The notes: generated from the sequence alone by a model not told the origin. A stretch of 50,646 nt of DNA from an uncultured Prevotellaceae bacterium (GCA_946415645.1 CAMKTJ010000018.1:1-50646), one strand, 5' to 3'; shown: positions 41,034-50,286, numbered from the stretch's first letter. Program-made: numbers and translations.

Positions 41034-42977
41034 ATGAAAAAAACATTCATCGTCGCCCTATTCTCCCTGATAGCTTGGGGCGGACAGGCAAAAGAGAAAT
41101 CTGGTCTTGACCTTTTCTTGAGAGACGAGACAACAGGCGAATGGCTCATCGGCTTGTTCGATGATTTTGCCATCTACGACTGCCAGTATTGGGACTATGC
41201 CAAAGTTGGCAAAGGACACTGGATACTAACCAGGGACGGACAGCAAAAGGAAGTTCGGCTGAAGAAGAATTCCTTAACCATAAACAGCGTGAAGCATCAG
41301 ACCTCCGTTCTGACATCTGAGTTCCTGCCCGACTATCCCCAGAAGGATACCTGCAGAACCTTTAAGGACACCCACTACCAGACAGACACCGTAACCTTCA
41401 TTGGCTGGCTGAAGGATATGCCTCAGGAGATAAGAGAGAAAGGAGACAAGGCAGTGGTTGAGGTCATAGGCGACATTATTCCAATAAGAGGTAGTTGGTA
41501 CAAGCGTAAAAATGCTGCAAAGGTTGATTCTGAAGGCCGTTTCATGATAAAAGTCCCCATGGTGAACAGCGCACAGGTGAACGTAAAATGGGGAAACTGC
41601 AATTTGCACACTGTATTTGAGCCAGGGGAAACATATTTCCTGATACATGACTATAAGAACAACAGGAAGATGTTCATGGGTAAGAACTGCCGTCTGCAAA
41701 ACGAGATGCTGGCCTATCAGATAAAGTGGGAAAAGGTTCCATTTCCAGAAAAAGACATGGATGAAGCAAAGACAAGAGCATACATACAGAAGGAAGAAAG
41801 CGTCAAGGAGGAAAACATTCAGGAGCTGGAGAAGATAATTGCCGCACATCCTAATATTTCAAACCGCTACATCAATTTCCACACTTACTACGGCATCACC
41901 CAAGATGGCCAAATACACGAGTATGCGCTAAGCTACACAAAAGATGAAAACATCAAGAAAGAACTGTTTGAACACCGACTTCAATTTAACGAACAGCACT
42001 CCCCCCGTCCCTATACGCTTTTCACTGATTATACAAATTTCATCAAGTATAAACTACCTTACTTGATGGTAGGAGGGAATGTAAATATAAAATTAGGTTC
42101 AAAAGAATACACAGTTCCACATCCTACCTACAAATTCCTCCGTCGTTACAAAGATGCAGGGAAGCTACAGATTACAGACGAGGAACTGGCAATAATTGAG
42201 ACTTTCGACAATACAACGAAACATACAGAAGAAAATGTTTTCCCCGCTCTGAAAATATTTGAACGTGAAGATGTTAAGAAAGCACTGAAAGACAAAGAGC
42301 AATATAACTACGTTACTTGCAAAAATCACATAATCAAAGAAAGAGTCCATGACCAGGAATTGCAAGACATATTTTTTGCATTCGACATTTACGACCGTAT
42401 GGAAAGGACTCATTTGCCTCTGCCGGAAATAGCCATGGAATACTTCCTGGAGAATGTGACAATACCAGTTGCTAAGACCAGCCTGATTCCATCACAAGAG
42501 AAATATCTGGCCTTGCAAAGTAAAGAACTCACCAATAACGCCTGCCTGAAATCATCTGATATTGTTGCCAATCTGACTGACGGAGAGCAGATTCTGCGTA
42601 AAATTCTGGAACCGCACAAAGGCAAATTGGTGCTGCTGGACTTCTGGGGAACGTGGTGCGGCGCCTGCTTGGAAGACCTGAAACATTGCCAAGAAGAATA
42701 CAAACGACTGAAGGACTATGACGTTGTATTCCTGTATATGGCTTATAACAACAGTGAAGACGCCTGGAAGGCCGTTATCAAGGAGTACAATATTTTGGGC
42801 AAAAACGTTGTTCACTACAACCTGCCTGATGCGCAGCAGAAAGCCGTTCAGGAATACTTGAAAGTGAAGTCCTTTCCAACCTATAAGTTATTTGACCGCG
42901 AAGGCAATCTGCTGGATGTGAATGCCAGCCCTCGCGATCTGGAAGGCTTAGCACGCCTGCTGGAGAAGATGAAGTAG
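41034..42977 (+). CDS. exported thioredoxin-fold protein (TlpA-like C-terminus)
   Basis: The 647-residue protein has a signal peptide (1-19). A long N-terminal part (20-480) is not recognised; it contains a short beta-rich region (VVEVIGDIIPIRG...EGRFMIKVPM) resembling the DUF4369 domain often preceding thioredoxin folds. The C-terminal domain (about 500-647) is TlpA-like with WGTWCGAC (Cys542, Cys545) and the cis-Pro loop VKSFPTYKLF. It would act in periplasmic disulfide exchange. The gene is enclosed by inverted identical 28-bp elements and ends at a strong bidirectional terminator. Confidence 0.8.
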   Translation: MKKTFIVALFSLIAWGGQAKEKSGLDLFLRDETTGEWLIGLFDDFAIYDCQYWDYAKVGKGHWILTRDGQQKEVRLKKNSLTINSVKHQTSVLTSEFLPDYPQKDTCRTFKDTHYQTDTVTFIGWLKDMPQEIREKGDKAVVEVIGDIIPIRGSWYKRKNAAKVDSEGRFMIKVPMVNSAQVNVKWGNCNLHTVFEPGETYFLIHDYKNNRKMFMGKNCRLQNEMLAYQIKWEKVPFPEKDMDEAKTRAYIQKEESVKEENIQELEKIIAAHPNISNRYINFHTYYGITQDGQIHEYALSYTKDENIKKELFEHRLQFNEQHSPRPYTLFTDYTNFIKYKLPYLMVGGNVNIKLGSKEYTVPHPTYKFLRRYKDAGKLQITDEELAIIETFDNTTKHTEENVFPALKIFEREDVKKALKDKEQYNYVTCKNHIIKERVHDQELQDIFFAFDIYDRMERTHLPLPEIAMEYFLENVTIPVAKTSLIPSQEKYLALQSKELTNNACLKSSDIVANLTDGEQILRKILEPHKGKLVLLDFWGTWCGACLEDLKHCQEEYKRLKDYDVVFLYMAYNNSEDAWKAVIKEYNILGKNVVHYNLPDAQQKAVQEYLKVKSFPTYKLFDREGNLLDVNASPRDLEGLARLLEKMK

Positions 42978-43005
42978 GCCCCCTCCGTCTCCCCCTTTGG
43001 GGGAG
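42978..43005 (+). repeat. GC-rich 28-bp element, copy 6
   Basis: It starts immediately after the stop codon of the thioredoxin-fold gene. It begins GCCCCCTCCGTC and ends with a CTCCCCC-TTT-GGGGGAG hairpin. Confidence 0.9.
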
Positions 43006-43029
43006 TGAGATTAGGGATTAGAGTAAAGA

Positions 43030-43061
43030 AAAAGCCTCTGAGCGTGTGCTCAGGGGCTTTT
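43030..43061. terminator. bidirectional intrinsic terminator
   Basis: AAAAGCCTCTGAGC (43030-43043) pairs with GCTCAGGGGCTTTT (43048-43061) over 14 bp with one wobble and a GTGT tetraloop. A and T runs on both sides let it serve both convergent genes. Confidence 0.92.
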
Positions 43062-43123
43062 CTTTGTGGTTATTGAGAATTCTAGATTATCGCTAATCTC
43101 TATTCCCTAATCTAACATAGCGG

Positions 43124-44404
43124 TTAGCGTAATACCTTCTTACCATTCACAATGTAGAGGCCTTTCCCTAATTTTGAATCAACCCTACGTCCGCTCAGGT
43201 CGTAAACCTCCTCTCCATTACGAGATGGGCCATTCTCTACGCCAATCAAGCCGGTTGGATTGTAAGCCTCGATGGGACCTTGTGCTGCATTGACGATGGT
43301 GCCAGTATTGCGGTCAATAAGCATGACAATGACCTTCAGGTTGCCCTTGTCCTGAATCAGTTTATTGTTGCTGATGTCGGCCCTATAGGTGTATTCCTGA
43401 TCCTCTCCTGCTACTACAGATGAGGGAACAGAACCATCAATGCCCGTCTCTACACCCCAGGCAGCCACACCTACATGATTGAACTTGACACCTGTAACAG
43501 GATTGGGTGATTTGTACCAGAAGGGGTTGCTGTTGGCGTAGTTGGCGTTATTACTCAGATAATTTGACTGTGCCCAATCGGAGCCCGTACCGTGCATACC
43601 ATCCTCTGTAAGTGCATAGGCTATGGCATAGTTGGCATTGTCATCTGAATAGATAAAATTGGTTTTGGTAGTGATGTTGATATATTTCTTCGCAGAGCTT
43701 GTCCATGCTGCAGCGACCTGAATGCTGGCAGCTGCAATCTTTTTCTGAATCTGATTATTAATCTGGTTTTTCAATTCGCTGTTAGATGGGTAGAAGACAC
43801 TCTCTCCCAAATCCATAATGGCACTGGGGACGCCATCGATTCTATTAGCCAAATTGTTCAATTCATTTACCTGCATGACATCTCCGGTATGAATAGCAAT
43901 CAGGGCGACCTTGTCTCCGAAGGTCTCATGTGCATACTCCATACCATCAAACCCTACGGGGCAATATCCGCACCAAGTGCCGGTGAACTCCTCTACAACG
44001 GGAACTACAACGGGCTTCTCTGTAATGGTGATGATATTACCGCTGGCTGTTTTCTCTTCCGACTCGTTTGGCTTACCATTCACACCGGTGATAGTGATGG
44101 TGCAAGGACTCTTTCGGGCTTCTGTATCAGCCTTGAACGAGATGCTGATTGATGCTGTATTCCCCGACCCAATGGTGACAAGTGCGTTTTTGGATGCCAC
44201 CTCTTCTCCATCGCGTATCAGGGTGTAAGTGAGTTTACCAATAGTTGACGTACCCGTATTGGTAACAGAAATGGGAACCTTGATGGTTTCGCCCATGAAT
44301 ACAAAGTTGTTGCCGAATGACAAAGGCGTAGCACTAAGCTTAGCCTGAGCAAAAGAACATACTGCCATCATAATGGCGCTTAAGAGTAACAAAATTCTTT
44401 TCAT
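43124..44404 (-). CDS. Omp28-related outer-membrane protein
   Basis: The 426-residue exported protein has a signal peptide (1-20), an Ig-like/adhesion-type beta domain (22-125), then a thioredoxin-like Omp28 domain with GTWCGYCPVG (Cys145, Cys148). It ends in a sorting-type domain (VYDLSGRRV...GLYIVNGKKVLR) resembling type IX secretion C-terminal signals. Omp28 proteins are surface proteins of uncertain role in Porphyromonas and relatives. It is the last of three related leftward genes (45134, 44470, 43124). Confidence 0.82.
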   Translation of the reverse strand: MKRILLLLSAIMMAVCSFAQAKLSATPLSFGNNFVFMGETIKVPISVTNTGTSTIGKLTYTLIRDGEEVASKNALVTIGSGNTASISISFKADTEARKSPCTITITGVNGKPNESEEKTASGNIITITEKPVVVPVVEEFTGTWCGYCPVGFDGMEYAHETFGDKVALIAIHTGDVMQVNELNNLANRIDGVPSAIMDLGESVFYPSNSELKNQINNQIQKKIAAASIQVAAAWTSSAKKYINITTKTNFIYSDDNANYAIAYALTEDGMHGTGSDWAQSNYLSNNANYANSNPFWYKSPNPVTGVKFNHVGVAAWGVETGIDGSVPSSVVAGEDQEYTYRADISNNKLIQDKGNLKVIVMLIDRNTGTIVNAAQGPIEAYNPTGLIGVENGPSRNGEEVYDLSGRRVDSKLGKGLYIVNGKKVLR

Positions 44405-44469
44405 AACATGTGTGCTTTATTTTAGTTTATAAATCAGTTGACAAGTTGATTGCACTAACCGCTAACCTA

Positions 44470-45096
44470 TTATCTAATCACCTTTTTACCGTTAATGATA
44501 TAGAGGCCATTCTTTAAAGAGTTGACAAGTTGACGAGTTGACAAGTTGACAAGTCGACCGGAAAGGTCATAAATAGCTCCCTCGCCTTTGGAGAGGGTTG
44601 GGGAGATGCTTTTTATACTTGTAGCATCCTCGTTGGTGAAGAGTATACCAACCTTACGTGTCTGTCCGTTCTGCGTTACGGTAAGCGTTGCCAGCAGATT
44701 GCCATTGCCTTTTATATTGGTGGCATCAAAAAGTACCTGGACAGTATCTGCAGGGGCAAATGTCTTGGTGAGGGAGGTCTTGTTCAATGCCATAGTACAT
44801 GCCCCACCCATGCACCACTGTATCATAGAGGCACCAAGACCATTGTTCTGAATCTGCAGCTCGGCCTTGACATTACCAGCAGAGAGATCCTGCATCTTCA
44901 ACACCAAACCGTTATTGGGATTTTCAGAAGGATTGGTCTCGCACGACAATTCGCCAAAGAAATTCTCCTGAGCCGCTATGGTAACAGTTGCACCATCCTG
45001 GAGGCTGGCTCCCTGGTACTGAAACTCGAACGTCTGCGCAAAGGCAGATAAACTTGCAAACAAGAAAGCTGTTAGTAGAAGTAGTTGTTTATTCAT
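44470..45096 (-). CDS. small secreted protein with sorting domain
   Basis: The 208-residue protein has a signal peptide (1-20), a beta-rich domain with two possible disulfide Cys (QWCMGGACTMALN), and a C-terminal sorting-type domain (IYDLSGRLV...GLYIINGKKVIR). That domain is interrupted in frame by NLSTRQLVNS, encoded by four octamers at 44521-44552; the homologous neighbour at 43124 lacks this insert. Function is unknown. Its position between two Omp28-like genes suggests a shared cell-surface role. Confidence 0.72.
   Translation of the reverse strand: MNKQLLLLTAFLFASLSAFAQTFEFQYQGASLQDGATVTIAAQENFFGELSCETNPSENPNNGLVLKMQDLSAGNVKAELQIQNNGLGASMIQWCMGGACTMALNKTSLTKTFAPADTVQVLFDATNIKGNGNLLATLTVTQNGQTRKVGILFTNEDATSIKSISPTLSKGEGAIYDLSGRLVNLSTRQLVNSLKNGLYIINGKKVIR
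44521..44552. repeat. four-unit octamer array inside a sorting domain
   Basis: GTTGACAA, GTTGACGA, GTTGACAA, GTTGACAA total 32 nt within the 3' end of the 44470 gene. A shorter related stretch lies at 44437-44450 just past its stop. Confidence 0.88.
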
Positions 45097-45133
45097 ATCA
45101 TATCTTTTTACCTATTCAATTATTAAATCCATT

Positions 45134-45904
45134 TCAGTTAATGACGAGATTGTTCTTGGCAGCCTGCTGCACGCCGTTGTTGTTATAGACGAAGGCCACA
45201 ACGCTCAGGTGCTGTGTGTTCCAGGCAGCATTGGGTTGGAAGGTCAGCTGAATGGTCTTCTGCTTACCCTCGGCAATAGTGAAATCCTCGCCCCAAAGGC
45301 CGTTGACAGGCGCACGCAACACATGGTTGTGTACATAGCCGGTATTGGCCGTACCGTCAGGCATCAACTGAAGGGCAGTGATACCGTCCTCCAAAAGCCA
45401 TACCTGCAACTTACCCTCTACCACCCCATCGGTACCGTTGGCAGTTACCGTAATGTCTATCTGACCTTCATTCAGAAGAGCCTCCACGTCCAAATTCAGA
45501 GGAGCAGGCTTGGAGAGCTCCTCGCGGACGGTAGCCGCCCAATCGGTATAATTGACAGCCCCGTGACGGTTGACCAATCCTATTGGCTGATAGTCGAAGC
45601 CCCAGTGGTTGAAATACTCGTTGCCGGCATCAGTAGCCAAACCTTCATACCTGGCATTACCGGCAAAGCCCAAAGGTCCGCCATGAATGCCAACGGCTAT
45701 GATATTTTCTCCGTACTCCTGCTGTAGCTGCTCTATCACCTCGGTACCCTTGGGACAGTTCACACAGCGCTGCCCCGTGAAGTCCTCTAGCAGAACGATT
45801 CGTTCGGCTGGCTCGGGTTTGACATAGATAAGACGTTCCTCCTCGCCGATATAGCTGCATGCCGTCAGCAAGAGAAGTATAAGTGATAAATATTTATTTT
45901 TCAT
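45134..45904 (-). CDS. Omp28-family lipoprotein
   Basis: The 256-residue lipoprotein (LLTAC, Cys16) has an Omp28/thioredoxin-like domain with the redox pair in EDFTGQRCVNCPKG (Cys47, Cys50) and a following beta-domain rich in Asn/Gln. It shares the CxxC pattern with the protein at 43124. The three genes are leftward and close together and probably form one surface-protein transcript. A four-unit octamer array occupies the region just upstream of the start. Confidence 0.82.
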   Translation of the reverse strand: MKNKYLSLILLLLTACSYIGEEERLIYVKPEPAERIVLLEDFTGQRCVNCPKGTEVIEQLQQEYGENIIAVGIHGGPLGFAGNARYEGLATDAGNEYFNHWGFDYQPIGLVNRHGAVNYTDWAATVREELSKPAPLNLDVEALLNEGQIDITVTANGTDGVVEGKLQVWLLEDGITALQLMPDGTANTGYVHNHVLRAPVNGLWGEDFTIAEGKQKTIQLTFQPNAAWNTQHLSVVAFVYNNNGVQQAAKNNLVIN

Positions 45905-45910
45905 TTTTCC

Positions 45911-45974
45911 GTTATATCGTTATTACGATTGGCGGCCTTTTCGTTATTACGTTATTACGTTATATCGTTATTAC
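45911..45974. repeat. octamer arrays upstream of a lipoprotein gene
   Basis: Two octamers (GTTATATC, GTTATTAC; 45911-45926) are followed after 16 bp by four (GTTATTAC, GTTATTAC, GTTATATC, GTTATTAC; 45943-45974). They start 7 bp upstream of the start codon of the 45134 gene. Confidence 0.88.
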
Positions 45975-46001
45975 GACATCTTTTGGGGCCGCCGCTAACC
46001 G

Positions 46002-47579
46002 CTAAAAGTTATAATTATACGATAGCGTGAAACCCGTTGTAGCAGGAACATAGCGGCATACGCCACCTGAGCAGTTGTAGCCGGCACGTGTACGTCCGTA
46101 ACCTGCCTGTATGCGATGCGACCCAATGTTATAGGTAACACATCCCTGATAGTAATGGGTCTTGGTACTGCCGTTGTTCCACATATCGCTGACGGTGAAC
46201 ATCCAGCGGGGAGCCAGAGAAAGTTCCAAGAGGCCGAACATCCAGTCGCCCTGATCATCGGCTGTCTGCAGGTACTGCAACTCGGTACGCAACTTAGCCT
46301 TGGGAGCCAACTGGTAAAGTCCGTCGGCAATGAAGATATTGGAGCGTACCATGCCGCCCTCACCCTCTATGACAGTCTTGTTGTACCGTTGGTTCATGTA
46401 CATCAGGTTCAGCTTGAAGCTCTTGGTCAACTTTCTGGACAGCTGCATGTCTATATCCTGATAGTAGGTAACACCTTGCCATCTGACATGCGAGAAGTTA
46501 GCCTTCACGTTCATGCCGTACTTGCCACCCAAAGTTGTCTTACGCTTGAAGTTGTAACCGGCCTCACCCTGCCATGCCCATTCGCCTCCCAACTGGGTAG
46601 CATAGGGATAGAGGGCTGCAAGGGCGTATGTCTGGTCTTGCGTAAAGGCAGGCATATGATTGATGAAGGAAGAGGTACCCAACTGGGAGCGCTTGCTACG
46701 GAACGACATATTCTCGTTCCTCTTGGCTTGCAGCAACAGGCTCAATCCCTTCTTGGAATAAGAGCCGGATACCATAGCAGCATGCCCCTTGTCGTAGCTG
46801 TATCCATTATCAAAGGATGGGTCTTGTGTCTTCTGTGCATATTCCACCAGCAGGCTCCAAGGACCCTTATTCAAATTAGCCCTAACGTCCCAGGCATTCA
46901 CAAATATGGGGAAATTATATTTGTGGGTAGGGTCGGCAAAGACCTCCTCCTGCTGCTCGTATTTATTGACCCATGAGCCGCCAAGCATCAAACTGGTACC
47001 TGATGCCTGCATACAGGGAATCCATTCGTCCAGATGAACCTCAGCATCAGTACCGCTCATCCAGGATTTGTTCCATTCCCAATAATGGCGCTGCACACCC
47101 GTCAGGGCCTTTACTGTAATGCCTTTATAAGGTTTCAGTACTACCCTTCCACCCAGCAACGAATTGTCGATGCCAAGGGAGCGCTCCTCGTAGGTACGCA
47201 GGATGAATCCAGAGCCGAACTGCTCATAGAACGTACCACCTGTCAGTTCAGCACAACCCCATCGAGCCTTTACCCAGAAGTTAGGTACGCCCCATCCCTG
47301 GAAGTCTTTCTCGAAACCGGGAAGGGGATGTTCCAGATACTCGAATCTCAGGCCTGCATCCACATTCTTGCTCTGTAGCATAACATCGGCATACAGGTTG
47401 GCTTGGAAAGCCTCATCCTTCAAGGCACCCGTCCGTTCATCGTTCTGGGGCACCAACATATCCGACTGTATACTACCGGTTACAGTAACGCTCTTCTGCT
47501 CCTGAGCACAGAGTGTGCCCATTGAACATTGACCTGCGGACAGCAGAAAGAGAGAAATAAAAAGACGATAGTTATTCAT
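46002..47579 (-). CDS. DUF6029-like outer-membrane beta-barrel protein
   Basis: The 525-residue protein has a signal peptide (1-25, ending CAQ) followed by a beta-rich body with alternating aromatic strands and a C-terminal Phe (GFTLSYNYNF), typical of outer-membrane barrels. The N-terminal part (VTVTGSIQSDMLVPQNDERTG) and GWGVPNFWVKARWG fit the DUF6029 family of Bacteroidales. The role is unknown. It follows a TlpA-like gene whose 3' end meets it through a heptamer array, and precedes the Omp28 genes. Confidence 0.72.
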   Translation of the reverse strand: MNNYRLFISLFLLSAGQCSMGTLCAQEQKSVTVTGSIQSDMLVPQNDERTGALKDEAFQANLYADVMLQSKNVDAGLRFEYLEHPLPGFEKDFQGWGVPNFWVKARWGCAELTGGTFYEQFGSGFILRTYEERSLGIDNSLLGGRVVLKPYKGITVKALTGVQRHYWEWNKSWMSGTDAEVHLDEWIPCMQASGTSLMLGGSWVNKYEQQEEVFADPTHKYNFPIFVNAWDVRANLNKGPWSLLVEYAQKTQDPSFDNGYSYDKGHAAMVSGSYSKKGLSLLLQAKRNENMSFRSKRSQLGTSSFINHMPAFTQDQTYALAALYPYATQLGGEWAWQGEAGYNFKRKTTLGGKYGMNVKANFSHVRWQGVTYYQDIDMQLSRKLTKSFKLNLMYMNQRYNKTVIEGEGGMVRSNIFIADGLYQLAPKAKLRTELQYLQTADDQGDWMFGLLELSLAPRWMFTVSDMWNNGSTKTHYYQGCVTYNIGSHRIQAGYGRTRAGYNCSGGVCRYVPATTGFTLSYNYNF

Positions 47580-47580
47580 T

Positions 47581-47608
47581 CTTCACTCTTCACTTTTCAC
47601 TCTTCACT
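47581..47608. repeat. four-unit heptamer array at a gene junction
   Basis: CTTCACT, CTTCACT, TTTCACT, CTTCACT total 28 nt (reverse complement of the GTGAAGA family). The array contains the stop codon of the TlpA-like gene and ends one base before the start of the barrel gene. Confidence 0.9.
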
Positions 47609-48087
47609 TGAGAAAGTTCCCTAACTTTCTCAATCAATTCCTCCTCTGCTCCATCAGTATAACCCTGATGCTTGTAGGCTATGTTTCCCTTGCCGTCAAT
47701 AATCATCACGTAGGGAATCATCTGTATGCCAAAGGCACGCTTCAGGTCGCCATTGGGGTCAAGGAGCACCTCGTACTCCCATCCGTGATTATCTACCAAG
47801 GGCTTTACCTTATTAATATTCTGTGCCTGATCTATACTGACGGCATAGATTTTCACTCCCGTCTCGGCTTGCCAATCCTCATAAACCTCGTGAATGGCAT
47901 CCAGCTCGCGATTGCAAGGCTTGCACCAAGTGGCAAAGAAATCGATGATGAAAGGCTTACCCCCATTGGAAAGGGTATCCGTCTGAACAATCTTACCATG
48001 AATGTCCTTCAGTGTTACCTTAGGCAACTGGGCATGAAGGGATGATGCGCCCAAGACGCATAAAACTGCAAAGAAAAATTTCTTCAT
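47590..48087 (-). CDS. TlpA-type thiol-disulfide oxidoreductase
   Basis: The 165-residue exported thioredoxin-fold protein has a signal peptide (1-19), the redox motif FATWCKPC (Cys55, Cys58) and the cis-Pro motif MIPYVMIID. The start is set at 48087 because a promoter (48114-48144) lies between it and the longer in-frame extension to 48174. It probably reduces or oxidises exported partners, possibly the CxxC-bearing Omp28 proteins downstream. The final residues (VKSEK) are encoded by the heptamer array. Confidence 0.88.
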   Translation of the reverse strand: MKKFFFAVLCVLGASSLHAQLPKVTLKDIHGKIVQTDTLSNGGKPFIIDFFATWCKPCNRELDAIHEVYEDWQAETGVKIYAVSIDQAQNINKVKPLVDNHGWEYEVLLDPNGDLKRAFGIQMIPYVMIIDGKGNIAYKHQGYTDGAEEELIEKVRELSQVKSEK

Positions 48088-48113
48088 TGTGTGTGTGTTC
48101 ACATTTGACGGCA

Positions 48114-48144
48114 CAAAAATAAAAAAATTAAGAAAAAAGACAAA
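48114..48144 (-). promoter_or_regulatory. promoter of the TlpA-like gene
   Basis: On the minus strand TTTG (48141-48144), 19 nt, then TATTTTTG (48114-48121). Confidence 0.6.
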
Positions 48145-48161
48145 AGGAAAATACATATTTC

Positions 48162-48192
48162 TTTTCAATTTCAAACGAATGTTGTAATTTTG
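48162..48192 (+). promoter_or_regulatory. promoter of the EamA gene
   Basis: TTTT (48162-48165), 19 nt, then TAATTTTG (48185-48192). It excludes the TTG at 48190 as a start codon. Confidence 0.55.
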
Positions 48193-48216
48193 CGCCCGAT
48201 TTTTTACAAAAAGCTC

Positions 48217-49119
48217 ATGGTTAACAATTGGATTGAAAGCATAAAACAGAATCTTGCCCTGGTAACAGCACTTATTGTATGCGCCATCTGGGGTGAAACG
48301 TTTGTATCAACAAAAATACTTTTGGAAGACGGCCTGATGCCATCCGATATTTTCTTCTACCGCTTTGCGCTGGGATATATCTGCATCTGGTTCTTCTCTT
48401 ACAAAAGGCTATGGGCCGACAACTGGAAAGACGAATTATTGCTGATAGCACTGGGCATCATGGGCGGTTCTCTGTACTTCCTGACAGAGAATATGGCACT
48501 GATGTACAGTACTGCCTCCAACGTAGCCATTCTGGTTGGTTCCACCCCACTGATAACAGCCGTTCTGCTGGCACTGTTCTACAAGGACGAGCGTATGTGC
48601 ACCAGACAGATGATAGGTTCGGTACTAGCCTTCTCGGGTATGGCACTGGTAATCCTGAACGGTCAGTTGATGCTGCACCTGAACCCCAAGGGCGATATCC
48701 TGGCACTGTGTGCTTCACTGACATGGGCATGCTACTCACTGATTATAAAGAAGTTGTCCAGGAACTATAACGCCCTGTTCATCACCCGTAAGATCTTCAT
48801 CTACGGTTTGCTCTCCATCCTGCCCTATCTATGGATAGAAAGTCCGCTACTGGTGGATATAAATGTTTTGAGCAAGCCCGCCGTATGGGTGAACTTGCTC
48901 TATTTGGGTGTTGTTGCCTCCATGCTCTGCTTCGTTGCATGGAACTGGACACTGAAAAGACTGGGTACTGTTCGTGCCACCAACATCATCTACCTACAGT
49001 CATTCTGGACGATGTTCTTCTCATACCTGATACTGGACGAACATATTACGCTGATGGCTATCTGCGGAACCGCCACCCTGATTCTGGGTATGTATATGGC
49101 AGGAAAGGCTGCTACTTGA
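48217..49119 (+). CDS. EamA/DMT-family transporter
   Basis: The 300-residue inner-membrane protein has ten predicted helices in two EamA repeats (about 12-140 and 155-295), with IVCAIWGETFVSTKIL at the start and SASNVAILVGSTPLITAVLLALF-type helix 4 (here TASNVAILV). Such proteins export metabolites or amino acids; the substrate is not predictable. ATG 48217 follows the promoter by about 18 nt. Its 3' end overlaps the convergent esterase gene by 8 bp (49112-49119). Confidence 0.9.
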   Translation: MVNNWIESIKQNLALVTALIVCAIWGETFVSTKILLEDGLMPSDIFFYRFALGYICIWFFSYKRLWADNWKDELLLIALGIMGGSLYFLTENMALMYSTASNVAILVGSTPLITAVLLALFYKDERMCTRQMIGSVLAFSGMALVILNGQLMLHLNPKGDILALCASLTWACYSLIIKKLSRNYNALFITRKIFIYGLLSILPYLWIESPLLVDINVLSKPAVWVNLLYLGVVASMLCFVAWNWTLKRLGTVRATNIIYLQSFWTMFFSYLILDEHITLMAICGTATLILGMYMAGKAAT

Positions 49120-50269
49120 AAAGCTTCTGCGTGAAGATACTCAGGTAGATACGCCAGTTACGCCAGATGTGACCGTCCTCGTTCTCGAAATACTCATAAG
49201 GGTACTGCATCTTATCCAGATAAGCTCGCAGGCCCTTATTTTGTTCATATAGGAAATCTGTCTTACCAATACCTATCCAGTACAGATGGGGCTTGGCCTT
49301 GAAGACGGCTGCAATCTGTCCGCTTACCTCGGCACTCTCGGCTATCTGCTGATCTATGCTCTTGTCGGAATTGCGATCCATCCTGACGGCAGCTGAGAAA
49401 AGTCCCAGATATCCGAACATCCCAGGATTCATCAAACTGATGTGAAAAGTATGGAAGCCACCCATGCTAAGTCCGCACATGGCAGTATTATCAGCACCCT
49501 TCTTTACACGGAAATTCTTCTCTATGTAAGACTTAATCTCTGGGAAACTCTCCTCGAAGCTGGCCTTCTGACGACCACGCTGCTGCAAGGCAGTAAACTC
49601 AGGGCTTGCATCATTATCGGCATGCCCGTTGGTCATTACCACAATCATGGGAACAGCTTTGCCTGCAGCTATCAGATTGTCCAATACCTGTGAGGCACGC
49701 CCCAACGTAAGCCAGGCATCCTCATCACCACCCATTCCATGCAACAGATACAGAACGGGATAGTTGCCGCCTTTCTCGTAGCCTGCTGGGGTATAGATGC
49801 TCATACGGCGAGACATACCCAGGGTCTTGCTGTCATACCATATCTGATGGATATCGCCATGGGGTACATTGTGATTCTGATAGAGATAACCACAGTCGCC
49901 CTCTTCCTTACTTATAATAAAGGTACTCATGAAACTGCGCACATCCCTGCTTCGATGCCAGTTGGCAGGGTCTTGCAACTCTACCCCATCGGCATAGAAC
50001 CGATAGCTGTACAACTCAGGAGCAAGAGGTTGTGTGGTGAATGTCCAGACGCCATTCTCACCCTTTATCATCTCCTTGCGGTAACCGTCTATGCAGTCGC
50101 CCATCACCTCAACCTTCTGTGCACCTGGGGCACGCAGACGAAGGGTTACGGTTCCGTCATCGTTCTTCTGGGGTGATACAATGTCCTGACGTTCAAAGAT
50201 GGCCTGCTGAGCAAACAAAGCGGTAAGGCCAAAGGCAAAAGCCATAATGGATAAGGTTGTTCTCTTCAT
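49112..50269 (-). CDS. secreted CE1-type esterase with N-terminal beta domain
   Basis: The 385-residue protein has a signal peptide (1-20), an N-terminal early-set/CBM48-like domain (28-120), and an esterase-D/feruloyl-esterase alpha/beta-hydrolase domain with VLYLLHGMGGDEDAW (oxyanion region), nucleophile Ser268 in CGLSMGGFH and a late catalytic His in ENEDGHIWRNW. It probably removes feruloyl or acetyl groups from plant xylan, as relatives in Prevotella and Bacteroides do. No other polysaccharide-use genes are visible next to it. Confidence 0.88.
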   Translation of the reverse strand: MKRTTLSIMAFAFGLTALFAQQAIFERQDIVSPQKNDDGTVTLRLRAPGAQKVEVMGDCIDGYRKEMIKGENGVWTFTTQPLAPELYSYRFYADGVELQDPANWHRSRDVRSFMSTFIISKEEGDCGYLYQNHNVPHGDIHQIWYDSKTLGMSRRMSIYTPAGYEKGGNYPVLYLLHGMGGDEDAWLTLGRASQVLDNLIAAGKAVPMIVVMTNGHADNDASPEFTALQQRGRQKASFEESFPEIKSYIEKNFRVKKGADNTAMCGLSMGGFHTFHISLMNPGMFGYLGLFSAAVRMDRNSDKSIDQQIAESAEVSGQIAAVFKAKPHLYWIGIGKTDFLYEQNKGLRAYLDKMQYPYEYFENEDGHIWRNWRIYLSIFTQKLFK

Positions 50270-50286
50270 AATTCTTATTGTTTATT

